Below are positions 37,911-49,625 of a stretch of DNA of 64,000 nt, one piece after another. The notes below the pieces were generated by a model. It was not told where the DNA came from, did not search any database, and saw only the letters and a program-made list of their open reading frames with translations. The DNA comes from Phocoena phocoena (taxonomy: Eukaryota; Chordata; Mammalia; Artiodactyla; Phocoenidae): the NCBI RefSeq assembly GCF_963924675.1, contig NC_089226.1, positions 46,393,124 to 46,457,123 on the forward strand, read 5' to 3'. The translations under genes were made by a program, and so were the position numbers. Each line of letters starts with the position of its first letter. The stretch's first letter is position 1.

Positions 37911-38670
37911 GACACAGTTTTCTCTGTGGGTTACTGTGATCAGTAAAAGTCTGGACTGCCCAACCAGACCCACGGCAAAAGATACCACGAGCACACACAT
38001 TTTCCCTAGTCCTCTTCCTTTTAAACCAGAAATTCTGTATAACATTTTCCATAAGTGAAAGAGAGAACCACTTCCTAGCTTTTTTTTTTTTGTTCCTTTT
38101 TTTTTTATTTTTAAACAACAGACCTTCCTTTTGGATTTACATCAGCATTTAGCTAACTTCCTGAACACTTCACCCATTTCCTGAACTTATTCTGAGGAAG
38201 GAAAAACATCCTCCTTCAGAAATAAATGCAAATAATCGCAGAGATTATTTTTATTAAATAAATAGTGTAAATGCAATGGAATTTCCTGTACAATGAACGT
38301 TTACCGTGGATATTTCAACAAAAATCTATTTGTTGTGATCCTGTAGGGACTACCTTATTTGCAGGTAGTCTGAGGAATTACAACCATTATGTAGCTACTC
38401 AAGAGATAAATTCTGAACATTTGCAATTTTTGCTGTTGTTAAGAATATTTTTTTCTTTTTTACCCAAATATCTGAACACTAGGGGGAATGGTTTTCTTTA
38501 GGTCAGCAGTTTTGAAGATTTGTCTTTTCAAAAACAGGGTTCTCCTGACATCTAGTGGTAAATAAGGGAAGGACAGCTTCAGAGCAGAGATTAACTTCAT
38601 AGTGTCTCAGTGATCAGGATTTTTTGTCTATGCGTTAGTTTGGGAGAAAACACACCTGTTCCAAGGACTT
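37911..38670. other. Intergenic sequence
   Basis: AT-rich, with T-runs at 38080-38105. A CTCF-like motif lies at 38546-38560. No gene. Confidence 0.45.
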
Positions 38671-38671
38671 C

Positions 38672-38813
38672 TTTTTTTTTTTTTTTAATATTTATTTATT
38701 TGGCTGTGCCGGGTCTTAGTTGCAGCATACGGGATCTAGTTCCCCCACCAGGGATCGAACCTGTGCCCCCTGCTGTGGAAGCTCGGAGTCTTAACCACTG
38801 GACCGCCAGGACC
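38672..38813 (-). mobile_element. CHR/Bov-tA-like SINE, short form
   Basis: T16 then AATATTTATTTATTTGGCTG, GGGATCGAACC box B and GGACCGCCAGG at the head. TSD not clear. Confidence 0.82.
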
Positions 38814-39169
38814 CTCTTCTCTTGATTAATATTTCTTCAGAGCCAGCCCACCACCTAGGACTAAACTGGTTTAATTTACAAATAAATGAAAAATGTGAGA
38901 CTTTGCAGAGAGAAACACATCAATATATCAAGCTGGAGTCAGGTTCCCTTCAATTTTTTTTTTTTTTAATGAGAGCAATTTCTCTGCATTTGTAACAAGG
39001 CCGATTTGGTCATCTTTTTGTGGAGAAGAATGGTACTTTTCTGGTGAGTAAATCTCACTGACACCTTAGAGATGTGTTTTAAGCTAACTGTCCCCGTCTT
39101 TTATGAAGGCTTTATAGGGCCCTTCCTTTGTTCTCCAGTGTTGGGCAGTGGCTGATTTTTAGAGACAGA

Positions 39170-39780
39170 GGTGATTGGAATCTGAGAAAAGCTTTTCACC
39201 CCGCATCTTGACCTCCACCCCATCCGGCAGAAGGCCGTCCGGGACAGATGGATATCTGGCTTCTTGCACCATCCCCAGGAAGAGGCTCCTTCATCCATCA
39301 CCCAGGCTGACATTCTTCCGTAGGTCCAACCCCTTAGTGTTATATCCAAGGCCTCCAGAATTGGACCCCTTCCCCTCTCCTCCAGTCTCACTTCCTGCCT
39401 CTTCTTCAGACACAACAACGTATGTTCTAGCCAATTCCAACTCCCTGTGTACCTCACGCTGTCTGAGTCTTTTCTGCCTTTGCATATGTGGGTCCCCTCA
39501 GCCAGGAGATTCTGTCCCTCCATGGCTCTGGGCTCACTCCTCAAGACCCTGTGTAAGTGTTTTCTCTCCTGGGAGCCTCGAATGATCCAACCTGGCAGAC
39601 ACAGTGTACCCGGTATGTCACCTCTCAAACACCTATAGTTGCCTGTGTTATCTTACATTTTTTGTCTGTATGTGTCTCTCCCCTAGACGTCTGTGATCTT
39701 CTCAAGGACAAGAGCTGTCCTGGTGCCCATGTCCCTGGCTTGTCCAGGCACTCTGCAAACGTTCACTGATGTCCTCACAT
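39170..39780 (+). repeat. L2 LINE 3' region
   Basis: From about 39380 the order is L2-like: CTTTTCTGCCTTTGCATATG, GAGATTCTGTCCCTCC, CTCACTCCTCAAGACCC, TGTGATCTTCTCAAGGACAAGAGC and the CACTCTGCAAACGTTCACTG end. 39170-39380 is less certain. A 136-codon plus frame and a 175-codon minus frame across it are rejected as genes. Confidence 0.65.
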
Positions 39781-39789
39781 CAGCCGTCT

Positions 39790-40885
39790 GTGGGGTTAGA
39801 CTGTCCCACTGGGCTGCAGTGTTTTGATAGGAGCAAACTGGGGGGCTGGGGCGTGCAGCTAGTTCAAGGGTAGAGTTGGCAATCAGCGGAGTAGGTCTTT
39901 GAAAATGTACAGAATCATTTATTATCCCAAATTACCTCAACCTTCACCCCCTGAGAAATACGATGGTTTCACATAAATGATCTCTAAGTTTCTGTCTGGG
40001 CCCAGCATTGTAGGTTTCTATAACTGAGGGATCAGTGATCTAAAATGCCTGGGTTTTTAAAAAATCTGGGGTCAATGAAGGAAGTCTATAATTGCATGCA
40101 AACTGTTTTATGTACACATGTGTCTTTTGGGAGGGAAATGGTCCAGACTTTCATAGATGGGTCTATGATCACAAAAGATTAAACGTCACTGAGTAAGAAT
40201 TGTTCACCAAAAGGATGTTCATAATCTCTGTTGGCTCAGTAGGAGTTGATACCTCCTTGTGTGCTTCAGGAGAGAGGCTTATAAACCAGCAGTCCTGTTG
40301 CTTTTTGTCCACTGACCTTCATTAGGGCACCTACAGGTCTGGTCTGCAATTTAAAAAGAGAGGCTAAGGGGCTTTTGGCCGTGTTTCATTTTGTGTTGTA
40401 TTAATGTCCCCCCTCCTTAGGTTCTAAAGGTAGGTGAGGGTGTAGTCAGAACCCTTGTCAGCCCAAGATTATGTACCTTTCCCCACATAAAAAATTCTTC
40501 CTGCTCTGGGAAAGCTATCACACAGCGCCCACAAATTCTGCCCACATGGTCCACGCTGAACCCTCTGGGTAACGTCAGGTAACCTGCACGTGACGCGTGG
40601 TTATAAAACGTTCTGCCACTGTGGTCTGGGCCTGCAAATTGCTATGATGCTTTTGCTCCTGGATGGGAGATGCCATCTGTAAAGTGAATTGTGGCTGGTG
40701 GGGCAGGCTTCATGGATGTGTGACCTGGGCAGTCTTTCAGGGCCCCATGCTTTGTTGAATGCTCTACTGTTGCTGTCTTGAAGTTCTTAATAATTTTTGA
40801 ACAAAAACCTCTGTACTTTTACTTTTCACTTGGTCCCGCAAATTATGTTGCTGGTCCTGAGTGGCTGCACCTACTTGAAGGAGCA
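39790..40885. other. Intergenic sequence without recognised feature
   Basis: No repeat or credible frame recognised. Confidence 0.5.
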
Positions 40886-40889
40886 GCAT

Positions 40890-41095
40890 GCAGTGGAAAG
40901 GGCATGAGCTTTGGAGTTGGCAGTTGGGGTTCAAATCCCAGTTCTGTAATTTCCCGGCTGTGTGAGTATGAGTAGGTTACTTAACCTCTCTGAGCTTCAG
41001 TGTTCTTATATCTAAAATGGTGACCATAATATCTGACTTTTGTAATTGTTGAGGTCATTAAACAGTATGTGTGATATAGTGATTGGCCATGGTTG
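40890..41095 (-). repeat. MIR SINE
   Basis: GTGGAAAGGGCATGAGCTTTGG, GGGTTCAAATCCCAGTTCTG, TTACTTAACCTCTCTGAGCTTCAG; close to the MIR consensus. Confidence 0.85.
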
Positions 41096-41254
41096 ATAAT
41101 GATGACAGTGATTTGAAGTTAACTAGTTAAGGAAGAATAAAATACATTAATGTGAAAAGGAGATCAAAACAAATCAAACAAATAAAGTCACACACACAGA
41201 CTCTTAGAGGTGGGAAGAATCCTAAAGATGAGCTCCTAGATTGAGTTGTTTTGA

Positions 41255-41478
41255 CCTTTGTCCCTCCATAGCACTTTGTACATAATGTCATTAGAGCACT
41301 TAAAAATATTATGTTATTATTATTTTCCTTTATTATACATATTTTCCCCATTAAACTTTGAGACCCCCCCCACCCCCACCCCGAGACCAGGGACTGTGTC
41401 TACCCTTTAAAAAAATCTTTTCACTAGGCCTGTCACAAAGTAGATGTTTAATAAATATTTGTCGAAAGAATAAACTAG
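41255..41478 (+). repeat. L2 LINE 3' end
   Basis: CCATAGCACTTTGTACATAATG, AGACCAGGGACTGTGTCTACC and TTTAATAAATATTTGTCGAAAG mark the L2 terminus. It contains a C8AC5AC4 tract at 41364-41382. Confidence 0.75.
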
Positions 41479-41479
41479 C

Positions 41480-41600
41480 TCGTTATTTTATTTTATGGTT
41501 GACAAGCTGAGGTCCAGAGAAGTTAAGTGAGCTACTCAGGCTCACAAAGCTTGTCCTTGGCAAAGCCAGAACTGGAATCCCTTCTGTTTGTTTTGAAAGG
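41480..41600 (+). repeat. MIR fragment
   Basis: GACAAGCTGAGGTCCAGAGAAG, AAGTGAGCTACTCAGG, CAGAACTGGAATCCC. Confidence 0.7.
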
Positions 41601-42210
41601 ATTGCCTGGGGACCCCATGTGGACCCAGGCTTCTGAGCTACTAGACACTGTCTTTATTGCTTGCTGAGTTGCAATGATCGGATTACCTGGGAAATGTTTG
41701 AGCCTTTTGTGTAAGTGTACATTTATTTATTTGGAGTCAAAAATCAGAGGGGAAGACCAACCACTGGAGCTGGAATATCCTTGTGTCTATCCCAGAGAAC
41801 TTCTGGAGAAAGCAATCCATCAGATCACCTTTACTGCGCTCACAATCCTGGGACAGCTCAGGTTCCCCTCTGTCCTTCCCCAGATCCTCCCATTCATGAG
41901 ATTATCTTCTGTGATGCGATGTCCTGGATGTGATTGATTACCCACCACTATCTTGGGGACCCGAGAGTGACCTTCTGGGTGCATTTGTAAGGAACCAGCT
42001 TGGAAAAAACAAAAACAAAAACTTGAAGGCATCCTCCGGTTGGCCTGAGATAAGGGGACCTCAGAGTCATCTTTCATTAGCCTGGCAAAACAATCTAAAC
42101 AATAAAAAAATCCATAAGAAAATATTCTCCTTCCAGGGACTTGAAGGATACTCCTCATTTCACCCACCCTGTCAACATGATACCACCCCTATGTAAGAAA
42201 AACAAATGTG
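41601..42210. other. Intergenic sequence
   Basis: The frames at 41674-42196 lie on both strands and lack recognisable domains. Nothing else seen. Confidence 0.45.
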
Positions 42211-42218
42211 TGTGTGAC

Positions 42219-42350
42219 AGGAGGAGAGGAAGGGAGGAAAGAAGAGAAGGAAAGGTTAAAAGAGAAAAGGAGGAGGTGGGGGGGTGGGGAGGGTGGAGAC
42301 GAAGAATGCCAGGAAAAAGATGAAGAAATAAAGACAGAGGGAGAGACTGA
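42219..42350 (+). repeat. Polypurine tract
   Basis: 37 uninterrupted purines at 42219-42255, then purine blocks separated by single pyrimidines to about 42350. Confidence 0.9.
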
Positions 42351-42468
42351 ACATATTTGGAAAGAGATGTGGGACTAATATTTACTGGAATAATCCCAGG
42401 AGGTTAAATCAAGCCATCAGGTTGAATCAATCCAGGTCACCTTGTTAAGCTCACTTGGTGTAATGATA

Positions 42469-42650
42469 ATTCTTGGGCTGGGGAGGAAGCAGTGGGATAC
42501 TGTGGAAAGATCTGGGTTTGAGTTTTGGCTCGGATGATAATTTGTTGTGTGAACAGGGACACGTCATTTCAAGTCCTGGACCTCAGTTTTCTCATCCAGA
42601 AGTGGGGGGGGGGGAAGAGATGAAGTGAGACATACGAAAGTAATTTGAAA
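42469..42650 (-). repeat. MIR, copy A of a local duplication
   Basis: TGATAATTTGTTGTGTGAAC and GGACCTCAGTTTTCTCATCC in reverse MIR order, with a G11 run near 42603. Nearly matches 43493-43630. Confidence 0.7.
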
Positions 42651-43490
42651 AAATAGAGTGTGACACAAGCAAACACGGTCCCGACTTTACACTCAAGCTG
42701 GTTCCATTCCACTTAAATCAAAACAGGCTTGGACGCGCCCCCAGCTCTGCTCTCCATGGGCTTGAGAAAGTTTTCTACCTCGTGCTTCTTAAATAAATAC
42801 ATGATCCAATGAGCTTGTTACATCATTATGCTCAGGTGAACTCATTCCAAATCATGGGTGCAATTCTGAAATCATAATAAAAAGGGAAAAAAAGACACAC
42901 GGCTTACCAACATCAGCTTTCAACACATTTATTACAGTGGAATGGGCACATCTTGTGAGGAATGAGATCTGATGCAAGTTCTGCCACTCAAGTGCTGTGT
43001 GGCCACCCACAAATTTCTCAGTCTCATCCAACTTCACTCTTTCCACTTCTGATGCGGAAACACCTCCCTCCCAGTGTTGTCTGCACCAGGACAACTCTTA
43101 GCACAGCTCCTGGCATCTGTCAGCGCCTCTGCCTGTATTGACCATCACTGTACTGTCAGTTCTAGCACAGACTAGATGGGAAATACGTGGTACTTTTCCT
43201 TCTCCCTTTCTCTTTTTCAGTCCTCTTACCTCATCCCCACTCCCACTTACTCAGGTGTATTTCCATGGCCCCCAAAGTAAAGTCTTGGATCTGAGTATCT
43301 GAGATACTGCTAGACAGCATCTCTGCGAAGGCTTCAGACAGGAAATGAAACCACTATTTTATGATTGTGTATCTGTCTTCGGTGTCAGCAATGAAAACAG
43401 ATTCTAGATAACTTATTTGGAAGGGAATTTATTGGGGGGTTATTGGAGGATGGAGAGAATTAGGCTTAGAAACTGGTGGAAATTAGGGGA
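42651..43490. other. Intergenic sequence without recognised feature
   Basis: The 80-codon minus frame at 42852-43094 shows no domain. Confidence 0.45.
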
Positions 43491-43492
43491 GA

Positions 43493-43630
43493 TTCTTGTG
43501 CTGTGAAGAAAGTAGTTGGGGAGAGTGAAAAGGTCTAAATATGAGTTTTGGCTTGGTTGATAATTTGTTGTGTGAACATGGACACGTCATTTCACATCCT
43601 AGGCCTCAGTTTTCCCATCCAGAAGTGGAG
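43493..43630 (-). repeat. MIR, copy B of a local duplication
   Basis: Same text as copy A about 1,024 bases away; about 87% identical by hand over the best 97 bases. Confidence 0.7.
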
Positions 43631-43861
43631 AGTCAGAGGGTGAGGCCAAAGGTGTCACAGCAGTGGTGCCCTGGCAGGAGTGGTTTGGTCAGCATGACGG
43701 TCCTGCTACTTCCCGAACAATGACTTCCAGCTGTCTCCACGGACAGCAACCAACCACATCCATGTTCTTGTATTGCTTCCCTGAGACTCCCAGTTCAAGG
43801 GAAGACCACCAGTGGGGCTGAGCCCAAGTCAGTTGCCCATCCTCAGATTTTGCCAGGGCCA

Positions 43862-43898
43862 GTGTGTGTATGTGTGTGTGTGTGTGTGTGTATGTGTG
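43862..43898 (+). repeat. (GT)n microsatellite
   Basis: TG repeat with two TA interruptions, immediately left of a young SINE. Confidence 0.93.
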
Positions 43899-43910
43899 AG
43901 ATCCTGCCTA

Positions 43911-44121
43911 ATTTTTTTTTTTTTTTTTGCGGTACACGGGCCTCTCACTGTCGTGGCCTCTCCCGTTGTGGAGCACAGGCTCCGGATGCGCAGGTTCAGC
44001 GGCCATGGCTCACGGGCCCAGCCGCTCCACGGCATGTGGGACCTTCCCGGACCGGGGCACGAACCCGTGTCCCCTGCATCGGCAGGCGGACTCCCAACCA
44101 CTGCGCCACCAGGGAAGCCCC
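43911..44121 (-). mobile_element. Young CHR SINE, short subtype
   Basis: T19 tail, GCGGTACACGGGCC start, CACCAGGGAAGCCCC end. Short TSD CCTGCCTA at 43903-43910 and 44122-44129. Confidence 0.93.
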
Positions 44122-44129
44122 CCTGCCTA

Positions 44130-45220
44130 CTTTTGATGTGGGAGTTGGGTCCTATCTCCCACCAAGAGAAACCACAACAAAGATTAATCCTTAGAAAGAG
44201 AGAGGGACTGGCTGACAGATACTAGATAATAAAAATACGACACATGTCCACTGCAGCTCGGAAGAGGATCTTCAGTCATCTTCCAGAGGTCATGGAATCT
44301 AAGGCCCCGCCTCGTGCAGGGACAAAGGGCCCAAGTAGAGCACTGGGGTGTTTAGCATCCATTGGTGTGAATAGGGAGGGCCCAGCTGTGTCTGGTCATT
44401 CAAAGTGGTTTTGAAAAAAAAAACAACCATTAAATGACAATGAATAATTAGGGATTTATTAACATTGAATAAAAAGCACATATAAAAAGTTGAATTCAGT
44501 TACATGGTGAGAGACCAGCTATTCAGATGGCTTTTGACTGATTTCCACACAGCTGTTTCTCCAAACCTATCTACATGCAGAGGCAGACGCTTCAAGCAGG
44601 CACGTGTGTTTCCCACACACTCTCAGCTTTCAACAAGCTCTCCTGAGTGCTGGGTGGCCTGTGTCACTGATTGTTATGGTCCCTGCCTCAGGAACTGACT
44701 GCTTCCTTCTTTCTGTATCATTCAAACCCTAATTATTAAAAAAAAATAAAGACTCAAGCCCAGCAGCATGCATTTTTTGTTTGGGAAAGCCCAGTTTTCA
44801 ATAGAAAACTACCCCCAGCAAAAGCAGTTCCTCCCCCCACCTTTTTTTTTTTTTGCCCCAAGAACAAGTATTCTGATGAATCTCAGTATCCATTGGATCC
44901 ATTTCCTACCAAAAGGTGACAGACCAACAAGAAAATAATGATTAATCACTCCCCCAGCCCTTCATTGCAAATAAACAGGACTACCTTGGGCAATTCAGAT
45001 GGTCACAATCACCTCCAAACTTTGGTATGGATTTAGACTAAATCCTCACTTTCGAACAGGGCTTCACAGTTTATATAGAGCTTTATGGCTTGCATGGAGC
45101 TTTGTAGTTTGCCCTCTTAAACACATTATTTTATTTGATCCCTATGCTAGGCCACTGGGCAAGCATCACCTTTCTCCTTGATTATTGTAAACACCTCTTC
45201 ACTTTCTCAATGTCCACTCT
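44130..45220. other. Intergenic sequence without recognised feature
   Basis: AT-rich; T/A runs at 44415 and 44840. No credible gene. Confidence 0.45.
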
Positions 45221-45224
45221 TTCC

Positions 45225-45835
45225 TTTTACTTTTAAATTGAGGTATATTTAACATATTATAAAAAGCACAAGTCTCAGTTGTTCACTTTGACAAGTTTTG
45301 ACAGTTTTACACTGTGTAACTGCCAAGTACTAAAAGATATAAAACATTTCCAGCGCCCCAGAACATTTCCTCATTTTTCTTTCCAGTCAGTTTCCCTCTC
45401 CCCGCAGCAACTACTTTCTGATTTCTATCACTATACTTTTTTTGTACATGGATTTCATTTCATGTCAATGGAATCATACAGTATATGCATTTCTGTGTCT
45501 GCTTTTTTTCATGGATTTAAAAATGATCCATGTTGTGTGTATCAGGAGTTCCTTTCTTTGTATTGCCAAGTAGTATTCCATTGTATAAAAGTATCACACT
45601 TTGCTTATGAAATCATCTTTTGACAGAAATTTGTGGAGTTTGAGGGGCACAATTTTTGCTTTTATAAATAACGGCTGCTATAAAAATTCTTGTACAAATA
45701 CTTTTGTGAGCATATGTTTTCATTTAACTTGGATAAATACCTAAGAATGAAATTGCCAGGTCATAGGGTAGATGTATGTTTAATTTTATTAAAAAAGCAC
45801 CAAATAGTTCTCCAAAGCGGTTTGTCAGATATATG
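45225..45835 (-). mobile_element. L1M 3' UTR fragment
   Basis: TTTAAATTGAGGTATATTTAAC start, TTTCATGTCAATGGAATCATACAG, GTAGTATTCCATTGTATAAAAG and GCACCAAATAGTTCTCCAAAGC in reverse L1 order. Old and without a frame. Confidence 0.8.
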
Positions 45836-45839
45836 AGTT

Positions 45840-46325
45840 GTCAACATCCACTCGGCTTCCTCTGGTCATTTGTCCTCATAGACTCCAGAGCAATCTATTC
45901 AAAACATAACCTTGATCCCAGCACTTTCCTGCTGAAACCGTTTCAATGGCTTTCCACTGCCCTTCAGATAGAGTCCAAATTTTTAAACAGAGCCTGCATA
46001 ACTTGGCCCCTAACTTTGCATCAGCTACTGCTTCCCCAGTATCCCTGCCCTGTTGTATCTGCATTCCAGTCTGCTGTATATGTTTCCACTCCTCGCCTGT
46101 GAAGCTCTTGCTGTCCCCAGGGGTTTGTATGTGGGGTCCCTTTTCCTGGATGGCCCTTGTTCATCCATGGGCCCCTCTGCCTATTTATCCTTCAAGTTTC
46201 AACTTACGACTTACTTCCTCAGGGACTTCCTCAGCAGGCTAGGTCAGGTCACACGTTACCTGCTTCTGTAACACCCTGGCCTTCACCTTCTTAACATTCA
46301 TTGTAGTGTTCTTATTTTTAAATTA
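45840..46325 (+). repeat. L2-like LINE fragment
   Basis: TCCTGCTGAAACCGTTTCAATGG, TAACTTGGCCCC, AGCTCTTGCTGTCCCC, ATCCTTCAAGTTTCAACTT. The frames within are repeat-derived. Confidence 0.6.
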
Positions 46326-46329
46326 TGCA

Positions 46330-47130
46330 TATTTCAATTTCTGAATAGGTTATACATTCATGGGGCTCAAAAATTCTCAAAAGATACTAGGTGAAAGGTT
46401 TTATTCCTACCCGTGTTCCCTTTTGCCTGGTTTCCCACCTACCTTAAAAAAAAAAATAACCCCTTACATTGGTTTTAAAATCCTTTCCAGAAATCTAAAA
46501 AAAATGCCTCTACAAAATTTTACATACATATACACTATACTAATTATTAATATTACTCTTACTAATATTATTATATAATTTTATTATGTTAGTTTGTAAC
46601 TAACACTATTTGTACAACTATACTATCATTAGTATTACATTAATACACTCTATATACCATCCTGCACTTTGCTTTTTCCACTTAGCGATATGTCTTGGCA
46701 ATTTTCCGTGTCAGAACTTAGAAAGCTTCCTCATTCTTTGTCACTTACGCCCAGTGTTTCACTCTACGGCTGATCTAGGCCTATACTGGTGGCCACTTCA
46801 GTTATTTTTAATCTTTTGCTATTACCAGCAATGCTGCCGTGATAACAATCATATACATATGTTACTTTTTGTGAAAGTGAGAATATCCAAAGGATAATTT
46901 CTTAGGAACAGATTGCCGGTACAAAGGGCATACGAGTTTGTATTTGAACAAATTTTGGCAAATTGCCTTCCATGAGGTTGTACCACTTTTATACTCCCAC
47001 CCACAGTGTATCAGAAAACTTGTTTCCCCTTGACCTCATATGTGTTGCAGAACATTTGGAGATTTGGCAATCTGAGAATAGAAAAATATTATCTTGGCAT
47101 AGTTCCTTTTAGTTTGCATTTCTTACTTGG
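46330..47130 (-). mobile_element. Old L1 or HAL1 3' fragment
   Basis: CATCCTGCACTTTGCTTTTTCC, ATATGTCTTGGCAATTTTCC, ATTGCCTTCCATGAGGTTGTACC and ACTCCCACCCACAGTGTATC in reverse L1M order. Confidence 0.7.
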
Positions 47131-47980
47131 AAAGCTAAGCATCTGGTAGGATTTGTTGTGCTTTTAATGACATAGCACAGTGACGGGCATGTGGTAGATA
47201 TCCAATAGAGCTATTGATACAATGAAAGACATATGTATTATATATTAATACATATACGATGTATTGTATGCCAACTATACATGCCTTATTTATGAATGTA
47301 TATTTAGCATATGTATTACACACAGCTATATATAATGGTTAAATGGATGAAAAACAGAATGATAATCAAAGAGCTTAAGATAAAGTGATTTAGGACACAC
47401 AGCTCATAAGTGGAGATTTTCTGGCATCAAGTACACTATGATTTCTATCAGCCTGTGCAGCCCCACATTTCTAGGGTGGTCCAGAAGGAGAAAGGAAAAG
47501 GAGAGGACACTACAGGGCAGAAGGTAAAATCTTAGTTCTGCCTTACTCTCAGTATTACCGTTGAAATCATTTACATGATGCCAAGTGTACCACTTAATGC
47601 CAACTGGAGAACACCCAGCTCAGGGCCAGCTTCCGGGCTCTCATCACTCTGTGTTTGGTGAAGAGTGTGGTGGTGAGGGTCTCTCAGACCTGGGCATGAA
47701 TCTCAGCTCTGAGAGCAGCTTCTCCTAAGGTGCAACTTTCTGCTGGTGAAGAGGCGATGACAACAGAAACCTCGAGGCTTCTGCTCGTCCCCAGTCCTCT
47801 TCCTCCAACAACTTTCCTCCCTGTCGGTACCCTGTGACTCCTCCAGGGCCCTGGCAGAGCTGATTGGACCCAGGGTGGACTGGCCCAAGTTAGGTCCTTC
47901 AGAATCTCAAGAGAATTTGGGCATAGAGGCCAGAGGCTCTGTGAATTCTTGCTCTGGGAAGGGTGGGTGAGGCCGTGACG
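47131..47980. other. Intergenic sequence
   Basis: Starts very AT-rich (TATATTAATACATATACG near 47240) and becomes GC-rich after 47600. The 134-codon minus frame at 47684-48088 runs into a SINE and is rejected. Confidence 0.45.
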
Positions 47981-47991
47981 GGCCGACCCTC

Positions 47992-48201
47992 TTTTTTTTT
48001 TTTTTTTTTTGTGGTATGCGGGCCTTTCACTGTTGTGGCCTCTCCCGCTGCGGAGCACAGGCTCTGGACGCGCAGGCTCAGCGGCCATGGCTCACGGGCC
48101 CAGCCGCTCCGCGGCATGTGGGATCTTCCCGGACCGGGGCACGAACCCGTGTACCCTGCATCAGCAGGCAGACTCTCAACCACTGCGTCACCAGGGAAGA
48201 C
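47992..48201 (-). mobile_element. Young CHR SINE in another SINE's tail
   Basis: T20 tail and GTGGTATGCGGGCC start; the head ends CACCAGGGAAGACC and runs straight into the T-rich tail of the next SINE. Confidence 0.9.
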
Positions 48202-48516
48202 CTTTTTTTTTTTTTTTTTTAAATAAATTTATTTATTCATTTTTGGCTTGTGTTGGGTTTTCGTTGCTGCACGCAGGCTTTCTCTAGTTGCAGAGAGCAG
48301 GGGCTACTCTTCGTTGTGGTGCGCAGGCTTCTCATTGCGGTGGCTTCTCTCGTGGCAGAGCATGGACTTCAGTAGATGCGGCATGAGGGCTCAGCAGTTG
48401 TGGCGCGCGGGCTTAGTTGCTCTGCGGCATGTGGGATCTTCCCGGACCAGGGCTCGAACACATGTCGCCTGCGCTGGCAGGTGAATTCTTAACCACTGCG
48501 CCACCAGGGAAGTCCA
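48202..48516 (-). mobile_element. CHR SINE, long subtype
   Basis: T18 then AAATAAATTTATTTATTC, long-subtype body, CACCAGGGAAGTCC head. Outer flanks GACCCTCTTT (47985) and GGCCCTCTTT (48523) may be its TSD. Confidence 0.88.
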
Positions 48517-48519
48517 AGG

Positions 48520-49385
48520 GGTGGCCCTCTTTGACTGTATGTAGGAATTAGAGGGGGCCCAGGCAGTGGCCTCCCCTTCCTTTGCCCCACTTCAGAGCCA
48601 GGTAAGGGATGGGCCAGGTTATGGCAGAGGAAGGGTTACGCATCTGCCTTTTGTAGATGAACTTGTCTCAGTGTGGCAGTGTGGAACCCCATAGTGAGAT
48701 AGACCTTGTAGGCAGCCCTGAACAGTCAGAGACCACCCCGTGTAGATGTAGGAAGGGAGGTTGGGAGCTTTTTGAGGGCATCCAAAGAAAAAAAGGGGAG
48801 GGGAAAGGGCTGATCGATGAATTCCTGGTCCATTCCCCAAATTCATCAATCAAAGCCTGGAGTCTAACCCTAATGGGGACCCTTGTGCTTAGGCATACGG
48901 TGGGTCACCCTAACATGGAGGTGCAGGGCTGAGAGAAGTTGCTCATTGGAGAGGCAGCCTCGACTGTCTGGGCTCTGACTGCCCAGCTTCTGCTTCTCAT
49001 CTCTTCTGAAGCCCAGTCACACTTCTTGGTCTTAAGTTCTCTCAGACGCATGACGTTCTTTATAATGATGTGTCCCCCTTTATTCAAATTCTTTCATGTG
49101 GATCCTGTTACTGGTGCCCAACACCCTTTAATAAAGCTCTAAGTCACAACTGTTGTGAGGTTTAAATAGAGAAATGACTATAGGCATCTAACATGGTGGA
49201 CTCAATATATATATTTTTTTTGATGGGGGAGGGGATGGGGCAAAGCTCTGAGCCTGTCAGTCAACTTGTTTCCAGTTTGAACATGACACCAAATGAACCC
49301 CAAAGTCTTCAAATTTCTACTTGAAGATTAAAGAGCCCGCCAAAGTTGTATATTTGCTGTGAAACATTGTTGAAGTCATGTCTGT
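48520..49385. other. Intergenic sequence without recognised feature
   Basis: No repeat or convincing frame. A G-rich patch lies at 49223-49240. Confidence 0.45.
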
Positions 49386-49389
49386 CACG

Positions 49390-49625
49390 GGCTGGGGAGA
49401 CAGTGTAGGGTAGTAGCTGGAGCCAGACATACTTGGGTAGCAATTCAAGCTCCAACACCTATTATCTGGGAGGCTTACAAAAGTCATCACCTCTCTGAGT
49501 CTGAATTTTTTCAACCATAGAAGACAAACCTAATTTGCGTGGTTGCTATAAGCACTAAATATGCCCCTGTACACAATGAGTGCGCAGTGAATGGTAGATA
49601 TGTATTATTGCAGTATTCTCAGTAC
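49390..49625 (-). repeat. MIR SINE
   Basis: GTGTAGGGTAGTAGCTGGAGCC, AATTCAAGCTCCAACACC, ATCACCTCTCTGAGTC, then ATGAGTGCGCAGTGAATGG. Confidence 0.7.

Noticed and set aside
39101..39628. 175-codon minus-strand frame
   Set aside because: Antisense through an L2 remnant, with opposed plus-strand frames over the same bases and no domain.
47963..48287. Overlapping 70-200 codon frames that recur wherever a CHR SINE occurs
   Set aside because: These share the same Cys/Arg/Pro-rich text at 15.5, 24.0, 34.8, 37.7, 43.9, 48.0, 51.3, 56.3 and 57.6 kb because they are translations of the SINE.
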